Source of the DNA: FEN-1191 sp036490715
GTDB taxonomy: Bacteria > Pseudomonadota > Gammaproteobacteria > Steroidobacterales > Steroidobacteraceae
Assembly (NCBI GenBank): GCA_036490715.1
Contig: DASXDL010000010.1
Location: 14,812 to 78,811 of the forward strand
Reading direction: 5' to 3'
DNA length: 64,000 bases
Positions 25,174 to 33,125 of the stretch are shown here, one piece after another (the stretch's first letter is position 1; the number at the start of each line of letters is the position of its first letter). The position numbers and the translations under genes are program-made. Below the pieces are notes generated by a model. The model saw only the letters and a program-made list of their open reading frames with translations. It searched no databases and was not told the origin of the DNA.

Positions 25174-25188
25174 CCGCTATGATAGCGG
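25174..25188. promoter_or_regulatory. Perfect 15-bp palindrome between yciB and yciO
   Basis: CCGCTAT-G-ATAGCGG is a perfect inverted repeat with a one-base centre. It starts 7 bp upstream of the yciB ATG on the minus strand and ends 24 bp before the yciO ATG. It contains a TATGAT hexamer (25178-25183) that could be a -10 toward yciO, though no good -35 is placed to match. It may be an operator or a symmetric promoter element. Confidence 0.4.
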
Positions 25189-25211
25189 ATCGATGCCCAC
25201 CGGCGCAGTGC

Positions 25212-25856
25212 ATGGCCCAATACTTCGAACTGCATCGCCAGAATCCGCAGCTGCGGCTGATTCGCCGGGCGGCCGAGATCGTGCGCGGCGGTGGCGTGAT
25301 CGCCTACCCGACCGATTCGTGCTATGCGCTCGGCTGTCATATCGGCGATGCCGCGGCGCTCGAGCGCCTGCGACGCATCCGCGGCGCCGACCGTCATCAT
25401 CATTTCACATTGGTGTGTCGTGACCTGGGCGAGATCGGACGCTACGCGCGCATCGACACCTGGCAGTTCCGGCTGCTCAAATCCGCCACCCCGGGACCCT
25501 TCACATTCCTGTTGCCGGCGACGCGCGAGACGCCGCGGCGCCTGCAGCACGCCAAGCGCCGCACCATCGGCATCCGCGTGCCCGACCACGCGGTGCCGCA
25601 CATGCTGTTGAGCGAACTCGGCGAGCCGCTCATGAGCTCGACGCTGTTGCTGCCGGGCGATGAGTTGCCGTTGACCGACGCCGATCAGATCCGCAGTCGG
25701 CTCGAGCACCAGCTCGACGCCATTCTCGACGGCGGCCATTGCGGCATCGAGCCCACCACCGTGATCGATCTGGCGGTATCGCCGCCGGTGGTAGTGCGCT
25801 CCGGCAAGGGCAAGCTGGCCGGCGTCGGCTGGGAAGTGGTCGGGAACGCCGTATAA
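25212..25856 (+). CDS. YciO/Sua5-family threonylcarbamoyl-AMP synthase-like protein
   Basis: A 214-residue protein of the Sua5/YciO/YrdC superfamily. TsaC/Sua5 members make threonylcarbamoyl-AMP for the t6A37 modification of tRNA; YciO-type paralogues are less certain in function. The nucleotide-binding signature is IVRGGGVIAYPTDSCYALGC, followed by 'FTLVCRDLGEIGRYA', 'PGPFTFLLPAT' and 'RTIGIRVPDH'. The terminus MAQYFELHRQNPQ is typical of the YciO branch. The frame extends upstream to a start at 25179, but 25212 gives the family start. The stop codon lies inside the TATAAT of the trpS promoter. Confidence 0.9.
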   Translation: MAQYFELHRQNPQLRLIRRAAEIVRGGGVIAYPTDSCYALGCHIGDAAALERLRRIRGADRHHHFTLVCRDLGEIGRYARIDTWQFRLLKSATPGPFTFLLPATRETPRRLQHAKRRTIGIRVPDHAVPHMLLSELGEPLMSSTLLLPGDELPLTDADQIRSRLEHQLDAILDGGHCGIEPTTVIDLAVSPPVVVRSGKGKLAGVGWEVVGNAV

Positions 25857-25857
25857 T
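25829..25857 (+). promoter_or_regulatory. Putative trpS promoter
   Basis: A perfect TATAAT (25852-25857) spans the yciO stop codon. The best -35 is a weak CTGGGA (25829-25834) with a 17-bp spacer. A 45-nt leader would precede the trpS ATG at 25909. Confidence 0.5.
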
Positions 25858-25908
25858 GCTCTTTGCTTAATCAGAGGCCCGCCGCCCGAGCGGGGTACGA
25901 CCGCAAGG

Positions 25909-27120
25909 ATGAGTGCCGTCCCTCAAGGCAAGCGCGTGCTGTCGGGCATGCGCCCCACCGGCCAGCTGCATCTGGGCAACTACTACGGCGCGCTGCGCAA
26001 CTGGGTCGAGTTGCAATACCAGTATGAGTGCTTCTTCTTCATCGCCGACTGGCATGCGCTGACCACCGGCTACGAGGACACCGCCGGAATTCCGCAGGCG
26101 GTGCGCGATGTCTTGATCGATTGGCTGGCCGCCGGGCTCAACCCGGGCGTCGCCACGCTGTTTGTGCAGTCGCACGTGCCGGAACACGCCGAACTGCATC
26201 TGCTGCTGTCGATGATCACGCCGCTGAGCTGGCTGGAGCGCGTGCCCACCTACAAGGACCAGCAAGAGCAGTTGCGGGACAAGGATCTGGCGACCTACGG
26301 CTTTCTCGGCTACCCGCTGCTGCAGAGCGCCGACATCTTGCTGTATCGGCCGGCGTTCGTGCCGGTCGGCGAGGATCAGGTCGCGCACGTCGAGATTACG
26401 CGCGAGATCGCGCGCCGCTTCAACCACCTGTACGGCCGCGAGCAGGACTTCGAGCAGAAGGCCGAGCGCGCCATCAAGGAACTGGGCGGCCGCAATATCA
26501 CGCTGTACCGGCAGTTGCGCCGCCGCTTCCAGGAGTCGGGCGATCACGCCGCGATTGAACGTGCGCGCGCGCTGGTGACCGGCAACACCCGCATCACGGT
26601 GGCTGATCGCGATCGGCTGCTGGGCTACCTGGAGGGCTCGTACGTGAACATCCTGCCCGAGCCGCAGGCGCTGCTGACCGCCAGTCCCAAGGTGCCCGGA
26701 CTCGACGGTCGCAAGATGTCCAAGTCGTACGGCAACACCATCCTGATGCGCGAGGATCCGGACAGCGTGGCCGCCAAGCTCAAGACCATGCAGACCGATC
26801 CGGCGCGTGTACGGCGCTCCGATCCGGGCGATCCCGACAAATGCCCGGTGTGGGATCTACACAAGCTGTACTCCGACGAGCCCACGCGGCAGTGGGTGCA
26901 GGAGGGCTGCCGCAGTGCTGGCATCGGCTGCCTGGATTGCAAGAAGGCGCTCAGTGATCGCGTCATCGAGGAGGTCAACGGCATGCGCAAGCGCGCGCAG
27001 GAGTTCCTCGACAACCCGGACATGGTGGCCAACATCCTGATCGAGGGTGGGGAGAAGGCGCGCGAGAGCGCGCGCTCGACCCTGGATGAGGTGCGTCGCG
27101 CCATGCATTTGCGGCCGTAA
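25909..27120 (+). CDS. trpS: Tryptophanyl-tRNA synthetase with Fe-S-type cysteine motif
   Basis: A class I synthetase that charges tRNA-Trp. The HIGH-like motif is HLGN (21-24) and KMSKS is at 269-273. At 403 residues it is about 70 longer than E. coli TrpRS. Two things account for this. First, an insert at about 182-248 (AERAIKELGG... to ...LLGYLEGSYVNI) lies between the Rossmann fold and KMSKS. Second, the C-terminal domain carries Cys312, Cys334, Cys341 and Cys344. That spacing, C-x21-C-x6-C-x2-C, is within one residue of the [4Fe-4S] motif of Thermotoga maritima TrpRS, and the surroundings (RVRRSDPG, CPVW, GCLDCKK) match it too. Confidence 0.96.
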   Translation: MSAVPQGKRVLSGMRPTGQLHLGNYYGALRNWVELQYQYECFFFIADWHALTTGYEDTAGIPQAVRDVLIDWLAAGLNPGVATLFVQSHVPEHAELHLLLSMITPLSWLERVPTYKDQQEQLRDKDLATYGFLGYPLLQSADILLYRPAFVPVGEDQVAHVEITREIARRFNHLYGREQDFEQKAERAIKELGGRNITLYRQLRRRFQESGDHAAIERARALVTGNTRITVADRDRLLGYLEGSYVNILPEPQALLTASPKVPGLDGRKMSKSYGNTILMREDPDSVAAKLKTMQTDPARVRRSDPGDPDKCPVWDLHKLYSDEPTRQWVQEGCRSAGIGCLDCKKALSDRVIEEVNGMRKRAQEFLDNPDMVANILIEGGEKARESARSTLDEVRRAMHLRP

Positions 27121-27166
27121 TGAATTATAAGAAGCGCCAGCGACTGGCCGGGAGCGTGTTCTTCCG

Positions 27167-28132
27167 ATGGTGAAGCCGGACCTCAAGATCGTGGTGTCGA
27201 ACGCGCCAGCGCCGGTGGCGATGGCCGAGTCGCCCGAGCAGGTCGAGATGCCGTTTGCGGTCGTGAACGGCGAGCCGATCACGCAGCTGCCGCGCGACCT
27301 GTACATCCCGCCGCAGGCGCTGGAGATCTTCCTCGAGGCGTTCGAGGGTCCGCTGGATCTGCTGCTCTATCTGATCCGGCGTCAGAACGTCGACATTCTC
27401 AACATCCCGATCGCCGAGATCACGCGCCAGTACACCCGGTACATCGAGCTGATGCAGGACCTGCAGCTGGAACTGGCCGGCGAGTACCTGGTGATGGCCG
27501 CGACGCTGGCCGAGATCAAGTCACGCATGCTGCTCCCAAGGCCCGGCACGGAAGGCGCCGACGGCGAGGATGATCCGCGCGCCGATCTGGTGCGCCGGCT
27601 GCAGGAGTACGAGCGCTTCAAGCGCGCGGCCCAGGACATCGACGCGCTGCCGCGGCTGGAGCGCGATGTGCTGCAGGCGAGCGCGCAGCTGGTCGAGCGT
27701 CCGGTCACGCGCGCGCTGCCGAAGCTGACACTGCAGGAGATGCTGCTGGCATTTCAGGAGGTGGCCGCGCGCGCGGCCATGTTCGCGCACCATCATGTGC
27801 GGCGCGAACCGCTGTCGGTGCGCGAGCGCATGAGCAACATCCTGGCGGCGCTGGAGCAGGGCAGCTTCGTGGAATTCGGGCGGTTATTCACGCTCGAGGA
27901 GGGTCGCGCCGGCGTCACCGTCACCTTCATCGCGATCCTGGAACTGATGCGCGAAGGACTGATCGATATCATGCAGACCGATGCCTACGCGCCGCTGCAC
28001 GTGCGGGCCGCACCCGCGCACCGTACACTGCATCTGGTCGCCGACAATGCGCCCAGCGACAGCGGTGACGTGCTCGCCGGCGGCGAGGCGAGTGACAGCG
28101 GCGAGGCCGGCAACAGCGGAGCGCTCGAATGA
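27167..28132 (+). CDS. scpA: Segregation and condensation protein A
   Basis: The kleisin subunit that bridges the SMC heads. The 321-residue protein has the N-terminal contact domain with 'FEGPLDLLLYLIRRQNVDIL' and NIPIAEITRQY, then LAGEYLVMAATLAEIKSRML, and the C-terminal winged-helix with VTFIAILELMREGLI. An N-terminal extension of about 45 residues and a C-terminal Gly/Ser/Glu-rich tail are not part of the core. Its TGA overlaps the scpB ATG, so the two subunits are translated together. Confidence 0.95.
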   Translation: MVKPDLKIVVSNAPAPVAMAESPEQVEMPFAVVNGEPITQLPRDLYIPPQALEIFLEAFEGPLDLLLYLIRRQNVDILNIPIAEITRQYTRYIELMQDLQLELAGEYLVMAATLAEIKSRMLLPRPGTEGADGEDDPRADLVRRLQEYERFKRAAQDIDALPRLERDVLQASAQLVERPVTRALPKLTLQEMLLAFQEVAARAAMFAHHHVRREPLSVRERMSNILAALEQGSFVEFGRLFTLEEGRAGVTVTFIAILELMREGLIDIMQTDAYAPLHVRAAPAHRTLHLVADNAPSDSGDVLAGGEASDSGEAGNSGALE

Positions 28133-28845
28133 ACCCAGAGGAAATCCGAAACGTCATCGAGGCCGCGCTGCTGGCGGCCGGCAAGTCGGTGCCGATCAGC
28201 GATCTGGCGGAGCTGTTCGAAGACAGCGAGCGGCCCGATGCCGCCGCCATCCGGCTGGCGCTCGAAGCGCTGGCGGCGGATTACGCCGGCCGGGGGATCG
28301 AGGTCAAGGAGACCGGTGCCGGCTGGCGCATCCAGGTGCGGCGCAGTTACGCGCTGACGGTCGCGCGCCTGTGGCCGGAGCGGCCGCCGCGCTACTCGCG
28401 CGCGCTGCTGGAGACGCTGGCGCTGATCGCCTACCGCCAGCCGATCACCCGCGCCGAGATTGAAGCGGTGCGCGGCGTGACGGTCAACTCGGACATCACC
28501 AAGACGCTGCTCGAGCGCCAGTGGATCCGGGTGGTGGGCCACCGTGACCTGCCGGGACGGCCGGAGCTGCTCGGCACCACGCGCGACTTCCTCGAGTACT
28601 TCGGGCTCAAGAGCCTGGATCAGCTGCCGCCGCTGACCGAGCTGCGCTCGCTCGGCGAGCTGGATCCGCAGCTTGATCTGCCGGTGGCCGGTGCCAGCGT
28701 GGCCGAGCCTATCGACAGCGCATCGCCGGACGATTCGATCGAAGACGAAGCCGGCGATCGCAACGGCGCCGATGCCGATGAGTTCAGCGCCGAGGCCGTG
28801 ACCAGCCCGGGGCTGGTAGCCGCGCCGCCGCAAGATCCGCGCTGA
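28129..28845 (+). CDS. scpB: Segregation and condensation protein B
   Basis: The 238-residue winged-helix partner of ScpA in the SMC complex. It starts MNPEEIRNVIEAALLAAGKS and contains ALLETLALIAYRQPITRAEI and 'VRGVTVNSDITKTLLERQWI', the two hallmark segments, then 'YFGLKSLDQLPPL'. The last 50 residues are an acidic Ala/Ser/Asp-rich tail. It overlaps scpA by 4 bp and is followed 16 bp later by the RluB-like gene, the usual order. Confidence 0.96.
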   Translation: MNPEEIRNVIEAALLAAGKSVPISDLAELFEDSERPDAAAIRLALEALAADYAGRGIEVKETGAGWRIQVRRSYALTVARLWPERPPRYSRALLETLALIAYRQPITRAEIEAVRGVTVNSDITKTLLERQWIRVVGHRDLPGRPELLGTTRDFLEYFGLKSLDQLPPLTELRSLGELDPQLDLPVAGASVAEPIDSASPDDSIEDEAGDRNGADADEFSAEAVTSPGLVAAPPQDPR

Positions 28846-28861
28846 CCGCGCCGGGCGCTGC

Positions 28862-29629
28862 ATGGCATCGCCTGGCGAAGCGCAGCGCCTGCAGAAGGTG
28901 CTGTCGCAGATCGGGGTCGGCTCGCGGCGCGAGGCCGAAGCGTGGATTCGGGCCGGCCGCCTCACCGTCAACGACCAGCCGGCGGTGCTCGGCATGCGGG
29001 TGCACGAGCGCGATCAGCTCAAACTCGATGGCCGTCTGATCCGTCGCCGGCCGGCCACCGAGGCATTGCCGGTGTTCCTGTGTCATCGCTCGCCCGGCGT
29101 GGCGTTGTTGCCGGGCCGAAGCGGCGAGCGTGCGGCCGCCAGCAGCAGCAGTTTCGCCGAACGCATGCCACGGCGCGCCGGACGGCGCTTTCTGAGCGTC
29201 AGTCCGATGCCGACGGTGGATGGCGGGCTCGAACTGCTCACCGCGGACGGCGCGCTGGCCGCGCGGCTGCAGCGCGCGGTGCGGTCGCTGGAATCGGAGT
29301 TCAGCCTGCGGGTACGCGGGCAACTGTCCGATGAGCAGCGCCAGGGGGTGCTGCAGGGCGAACTGGACCGCGGCATCGCGCTGCGCGTCCTGGCGCTGGA
29401 GGCCGCCGGCGGCGAGGGCAGCAATCGCTGGTACCGTCTGGTGACCCTGGGCGCCAGCGGCAACGACGTGCGGCAGCTGATCGAGCGTCAGGCGGTGACG
29501 CTGGTGCGCATGTTGAGAACCCGGCTGGGCAAACTGACGCTGCCGCGCACGCTGGCGCGCGGTCGCTGGGCGGAGCTGGACGGCGCGCAGCTCAGCGGGC
29601 TGCTTGGCAGTCGAGCCGCTGGCCGCTGA
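28862..29629 (+). CDS. RluB/RsuA-like pseudouridine synthase homologue, catalytic motif lost
   Basis: This gene sits where rluB normally follows scpB. The N-terminal S4 RNA-binding domain is intact (LQKVLSQIGVGSRREAEAWI, residues 10-62). The rest follows the RsuA/RluB fold only loosely. The segment that should read V-G-R-L-D-x-N-T-S-G-L is VSPMPTVDGGL (113-123), so the catalytic aspartate is replaced by Pro117 and the preceding Arg is gone. The following ELLTADGALAARLQRAV and ESEFSLRVRGQL still align. The 'K-P-x-G' strand is also unrecognisable (CHRSPGVALLPGR). At 255 residues with no frameshift it looks like a maintained but probably inactive protein that may still bind rRNA. It overlaps the opposite-strand yciK gene by 38 bp. 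Confidence 0.75.
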   Translation: MASPGEAQRLQKVLSQIGVGSRREAEAWIRAGRLTVNDQPAVLGMRVHERDQLKLDGRLIRRRPATEALPVFLCHRSPGVALLPGRSGERAAASSSSFAERMPRRAGRRFLSVSPMPTVDGGLELLTADGALAARLQRAVRSLESEFSLRVRGQLSDEQRQGVLQGELDRGIALRVLALEAAGGEGSNRWYRLVTLGASGNDVRQLIERQAVTLVRMLRTRLGKLTLPRTLARGRWAELDGAQLSGLLGSRAAGR

Positions 29630-30362
29630 CGCCACGACTGGCTGGACCCAGCAGCCACAGATACGGCTGCACGATGTCTTCCGGCGCCGCCAGCTGGGCT
29701 GCGTCCTCGGCGGGGTAGGCCTGGCGGCGCATGCGGGTGCGCACCTTGCCGGGATTCAGAGTGTTCACGCGCGGGTTGCCGGCGCGTTCAAACTCGTCGG
29801 CCAGAATGCCGCTGAGCGATTCGAGCGCGCACTTGGAGACCGCGTACGCGCCCCAGTAGGCGCGCGGCTCGCGACCGACGCCGCTGGCGGTGAATACGAT
29901 CGATGCGTCGGCCGCGGCGCGCAACAGCGGCAGCAGCACCTGCGTCAGCGCGAACGCGGCGGTGAGATTCACGTGCAGCACGCGATACCAGGTCGGCACG
30001 TCGTACTGCTCGATGGGTGCCAGTACCCCGAGCAGGCCGGCGTTGTGCAGCAGGCCGTCGAGCCGGCCGTAGCGAGACTGCAGCGCGTCGGCCAGCTGGT
30101 CGTAGTCGCGCGCCAGTGCCTGCTCCAGATCCAGCGCTGCAATACTGGCCGACGCCCGGCCGAGCGCTGCGATGCGCTCGTGCACCGCTTCGAGTTTGGC
30201 CACGGTGCGGCCGATCAGCACCACTTCGGCGCCATGGGCTGCGGCTGCCAGCGCCACCGCCCGCCCGATGCCGTCGCCGGCGCCGGTGATCGCAATCACG
30301 CGTCCGCGCAGTTCATCCGGTGCAGCGCGATAGCGCTGGTAATCGGGCACCGCCTCGCTCAT
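29592..30362 (-). CDS. yciK: YciK-family short-chain dehydrogenase/reductase
   Basis: A 256-residue SDR. The cofactor motif is TGAGDGIG (about 26-33), 'HNAGLLG' is the structural NAG motif, and the catalytic Ser and Tyr-x-x-x-Lys are in TASGVGREP and YAVSK. The substrate of YciK proteins is not established. It ends the minus-strand group ubiG-mupP-rmuC-yciK; its ATG overlaps the rmuC stop. The 3' end overlaps the RluB-like gene on the other strand by 38 bp. Confidence 0.88.
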   Translation of the reverse strand: MSEAVPDYQRYRAAPDELRGRVIAITGAGDGIGRAVALAAAAHGAEVVLIGRTVAKLEAVHERIAALGRASASIAALDLEQALARDYDQLADALQSRYGRLDGLLHNAGLLGVLAPIEQYDVPTWYRVLHVNLTAAFALTQVLLPLLRAAADASIVFTASGVGREPRAYWGAYAVSKCALESLSGILADEFERAGNPRVNTLNPGKVRTRMRRQAYPAEDAAQLAAPEDIVQPYLWLLGPASRGVSGQRLDCQAAR

Positions 30363-31570
30363 GCGTTCGGCAGCGTGGTGCCGTCGCCGGCCGGCTCGCG
30401 GACCAGGTGCTCGATCTGATCGACGTTGACGATCGGTTCGCCGGTGGCGGCGCCGAGCTCGGTGAACTTGCGCGCGCCGGGCAGTACCTGGCGCTCGAGC
30501 GAACCGACCGCGGCGTTGTAAGCATCCACGGCGCCGCCGAGCGAGCGGCCGGCTCGAGCCAAATGGTTGACGAAGGTCGACAGACGTTTGTGCAGATCCT
30601 GGCCCAGGTCGCGGATGCGCGCGGCGTTCTCGGCCACCGCGGCCTGGCGCCAGCCGTACGCGACCGTCTTGAGCAACGCGATCAGCGTCGAGGGTGTGGC
30701 CACGATCACGCCGGTACGCAGCGCCTGCTCGAGCAGCTCGGGCCGCTGCGCCAGCGCGGTGCTCAGAAACTGGTCGCCCGGCAGGAACAGCACCGCGAAC
30801 TCCGGGCTATGCTCGAACTGCGACCAGTAGCTCTTGGACGCCAACTCGCGCACCCGCGCCTCCACCTGCCGGGCGTGGCGCACCAGCGCCTCGGTGCGCT
30901 TTTCCTCGCTGGTGGCATCGATGGCATCAAGATAGGCCTCGAGCGGCGTCTTGGCATCCACCACCAGCTGGCGGCTCTCGGGCAGATACACCACCAGGTC
31001 GGGGCGCTGCAGGCTGCCGACCTCGCCGACGCTGCTTTGCTCGGCGAAGTCGCAGTGCTCGGACAGGCCGGCGAGCTCCACCACGCGTCGCAGCGTCAGT
31101 TCGCCCCAGCGGCCGCGCACCTCCGGCCGGCGCAGTGCCGTGACCAGATTGTGGGTTTCGCGCTGCAGGGCGGTGTGACCCAGCGCCAGCGTCTCGATTT
31201 GCGTGCGCAGCGTCGTGAACGCATCGCGGCGCTCGCGCTCCATGCTCTCGACCTGCTGCTCAGTCTTCTGCAGCGCGGTCTTGATCGGTTCGACCAGCGC
31301 CTGCAGCGCCTGCTCACGCTCGCGCAGCGCGCCCTGCATGCTGTCCTGCTGGCGGCCGAAGGTTTCGCGCGCCAGCTTCATGAACATGTCGGTGTTCTGG
31401 CTCAGCGCGGCCGAGGCCAGCTCCTGCACACTGGCCCGAAGCCGTGTCTCGGTGTCCGCCAGCGCGCGCGTTTCGCGTCGCGAGGACGCGCGCGACAGCA
31501 GCAGCGCGCTGATCACGCTGACAGCTACGCCGCCGCACACTGCCAGCAAGATCAGGCCGAGGGTTGTCAC
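30359..31570 (-). CDS. rmuC: DNA recombination protein RmuC
   Basis: A 403-residue protein of the RmuC family, linked in E. coli to limiting inversions at short repeats. One N-terminal membrane segment (LGLILLAVCGGVAVSVISAL) is followed by a coiled coil (about 35-140) and the nuclease-like core. The core shows RGRWGELTLRRVVELAGL, 'RPDLVVYLPESRQLVVDAKT' with a PD-(D/E)xK-like D...D-A-K, then 'SPEFAVLFLPGDQFL' and 'ATPSTLIALLKTVAYGW'. It starts with GTG at 31570. It lies between mupP and yciK, an insertion relative to the arrangement I know in Pseudomonas. Confidence 0.94.
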   Translation of the reverse strand: MTTLGLILLAVCGGVAVSVISALLLSRASSRRETRALADTETRLRASVQELASAALSQNTDMFMKLARETFGRQQDSMQGALREREQALQALVEPIKTALQKTEQQVESMERERRDAFTTLRTQIETLALGHTALQRETHNLVTALRRPEVRGRWGELTLRRVVELAGLSEHCDFAEQSSVGEVGSLQRPDLVVYLPESRQLVVDAKTPLEAYLDAIDATSEEKRTEALVRHARQVEARVRELASKSYWSQFEHSPEFAVLFLPGDQFLSTALAQRPELLEQALRTGVIVATPSTLIALLKTVAYGWRQAAVAENAARIRDLGQDLHKRLSTFVNHLARAGRSLGGAVDAYNAAVGSLERQVLPGARKFTELGAATGEPIVNVDQIEHLVREPAGDGTTLPNA

Positions 31571-31584
31571 GGGTTGGCGCTGCC

Positions 31585-32289
31585 TCAGCGCGCCGCGCCG
31601 CGCGCCGCGGCCGGCAGCTTCTGGTCCAGTCCGACCCAGGGCAGCAGTTCGCGCGGTTCGTGGATCCAGGCCGTGACCGGCCAGTCCTGCACGGCGTCGT
31701 GTTCACCGATGTAGCCGAAGCTGGCGCCGAGCGCGACCATGCCGGCCGCCTGGGCGGCCTGCATGTCGCGCAGCGAATCGCCCAGGTAAAGGCAGCGCGC
31801 CGGTTCGACCTGCAACTGGCGCGCACCGGTCAGCAATGGCAGCGGATCGGGCTTGCGCACCGGCAGCGTGTCGCCGCTGATCACGCAGCCGGCGCGCCGG
31901 TATAGTCCCAGCTCACGCAGCAGCGGTTCGGTCAGCCAGTGCGGTTTGTTGGTGACCACGCCCCACGGCACGGCGTGCGCTTCCAGCAGTGCCAGTACGG
32001 CTTCGAATCCGGGAAACGGCCGCGTCTCGATCGTCAGTCCGGCGCGATACAGCTCCAGGAAGCGCGCCCGCAGTTGTTCGAAGCGCTCGCCCTGGGCGTC
32101 CGCGAATCCCAGCCGCAGCACCGCGTTGGCGCCGTTGGAGACGTGCGCTCGAACGCTGGCGAATGCCAGCGGCGGCCGATCATGCTCGGCCAGCAACGCA
32201 TTCAGCGCGCGCACGATGTCGGGTGCCGTGTCGAGCAGGGTGCCGTCCAGATCGAGCAGCGCGGCGGCCAGCGGAGTGACGGGGCTCAC
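31585..32289 (-). CDS. HAD phosphatase, MupP/Gph type
   Basis: A 234-residue haloacid dehalogenase phosphatase. The nucleophile motif is LLDLDGTLLDT, motif II is VVTNKP, motif III KPDPLPLL, and motif IV YLGDSLRD. The family includes phosphoglycolate phosphatase (Gph) and MupP, the N-acetylmuramate-6-phosphate phosphatase of peptidoglycan recycling. The ubiG-adjacent copy in Pseudomonas is MupP. By position this gene is therefore more likely MupP, but sequence alone does not settle it. It starts with GTG overlapping the ubiG stop. Confidence 0.88.
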   Translation of the reverse strand: MSPVTPLAAALLDLDGTLLDTAPDIVRALNALLAEHDRPPLAFASVRAHVSNGANAVLRLGFADAQGERFEQLRARFLELYRAGLTIETRPFPGFEAVLALLEAHAVPWGVVTNKPHWLTEPLLRELGLYRRAGCVISGDTLPVRKPDPLPLLTGARQLQVEPARCLYLGDSLRDMQAAQAAGMVALGASFGYIGEHDAVQDWPVTAWIHEPRELLPWVGLDQKLPAAARGAAR

Positions 32290-33002
32290 GCCGCGGCAGC
32301 CTGGAAGTGAGCCAGATAATTGATGCTGGTGTCGGCGCTCAAGCGGGCGGTGTTATTCAGCACGCTGTACTGAAGTCCGCTGACATCGCACAAACTCAGG
32401 CGCTCGGCGCGCGCCAGCCGCGCCAGTTCTGCCGGCCGCAGCAGCCGTGCATATTCGTGCGTGCCGCGCGGGATCAGCTTCAGCAGATACTCGGCGCCGA
32501 CGATTGCCAGCAGAAACGAGCGCAGATTGCGGTTGATGGTCGAGATGAAAAGGTCGCCGCCCGGACGCAGCAGCCGCGCGATCGCGTGCAGCAGCGCCGC
32601 CGGGCTCGGCACATGCTCGATGAGTTCCATGCAGGTGACCACGTCGAAGGCACTGGTGGCCTGCGACACGAATTCCTCGGCCGAGGACAGGTGATAGTCG
32701 ATCTGCAGCTGGCTTTCGTGCGCGTGCAGCCGCGCCACCTCGATCATCGAGGGTGCCAGGTCGATGCCGCTGACATGGGCGCCGTGACGCGCCAACCCTT
32801 CCGCCAGCAAGCCGCCACCGCAACCGATATCCAGCACCCGTCGCTGCGACAAGGCGCTGCGCTGCGCCACGTACTCAAGCCGCGGCGGATTGAGCGCGTG
32901 CAGCGGCCGGAATGCTGCACGCGGGTCCCAGAACTCGTGCGCGAGGGCATCGAATTTGTGCACTTCCGCATCGCTGAGCGTCGCCGCTGCCGGGCTATTC
33001 AT
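32286..33002 (-). CDS. ubiG: Ubiquinone biosynthesis O-methyltransferase UbiG
   Basis: Carries out both O-methylations of ubiquinone synthesis. The 238-residue class I SAM methyltransferase begins with EVHKFDALAHEFWDPRAAFR and 'LHALNPPRLEYV', both typical of UbiG. The SAM motif is VLDIGCGGGLLAEGLARHG, and 'VVTCMELIEHVPSP' is motif II. It is divergent from gyrA, a common arrangement in Gammaproteobacteria, and heads the ubiG-mupP-rmuC-yciK group. Confidence 0.97.
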   Translation of the reverse strand: MNSPAAATLSDAEVHKFDALAHEFWDPRAAFRPLHALNPPRLEYVAQRSALSQRRVLDIGCGGGLLAEGLARHGAHVSGIDLAPSMIEVARLHAHESQLQIDYHLSSAEEFVSQATSAFDVVTCMELIEHVPSPAALLHAIARLLRPGGDLFISTINRNLRSFLLAIVGAEYLLKLIPRGTHEYARLLRPAELARLARAERLSLCDVSGLQYSVLNNTARLSADTSINYLAHFQAAAA

Positions 33003-33069
33003 GCGTGCCAGTATAGCTCGCGCCGCCGCGCGCGCGTCCTTGCGACAGCGGTGCTGAAGCGCGATCCTG

Positions 33070-33078
33070 TGCTATGAT
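33070..33078 (+). promoter_or_regulatory. Extended -10 promoter upstream of gyrA
   Basis: TG-n-TATGAT (33070-33078) is an extended -10 in the ubiG-gyrA gap, 47 bp before the gyrA GTG. No good -35 sits at the right distance, which extended -10 promoters can tolerate. Confidence 0.5.
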
Positions 33079-33125
33079 TTCAGGCTTATTATTCGGCGCG
33101 GTGGCACGCGCCAAGAGCGCCGCAA

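Noticed and set aside
33040..33078. TTGCGA at 33040 as the -35 for the gyrA promoter
   Set aside because: The spacer to TATGAT would be 27 bp. The TG extension makes an extended -10 more likely.
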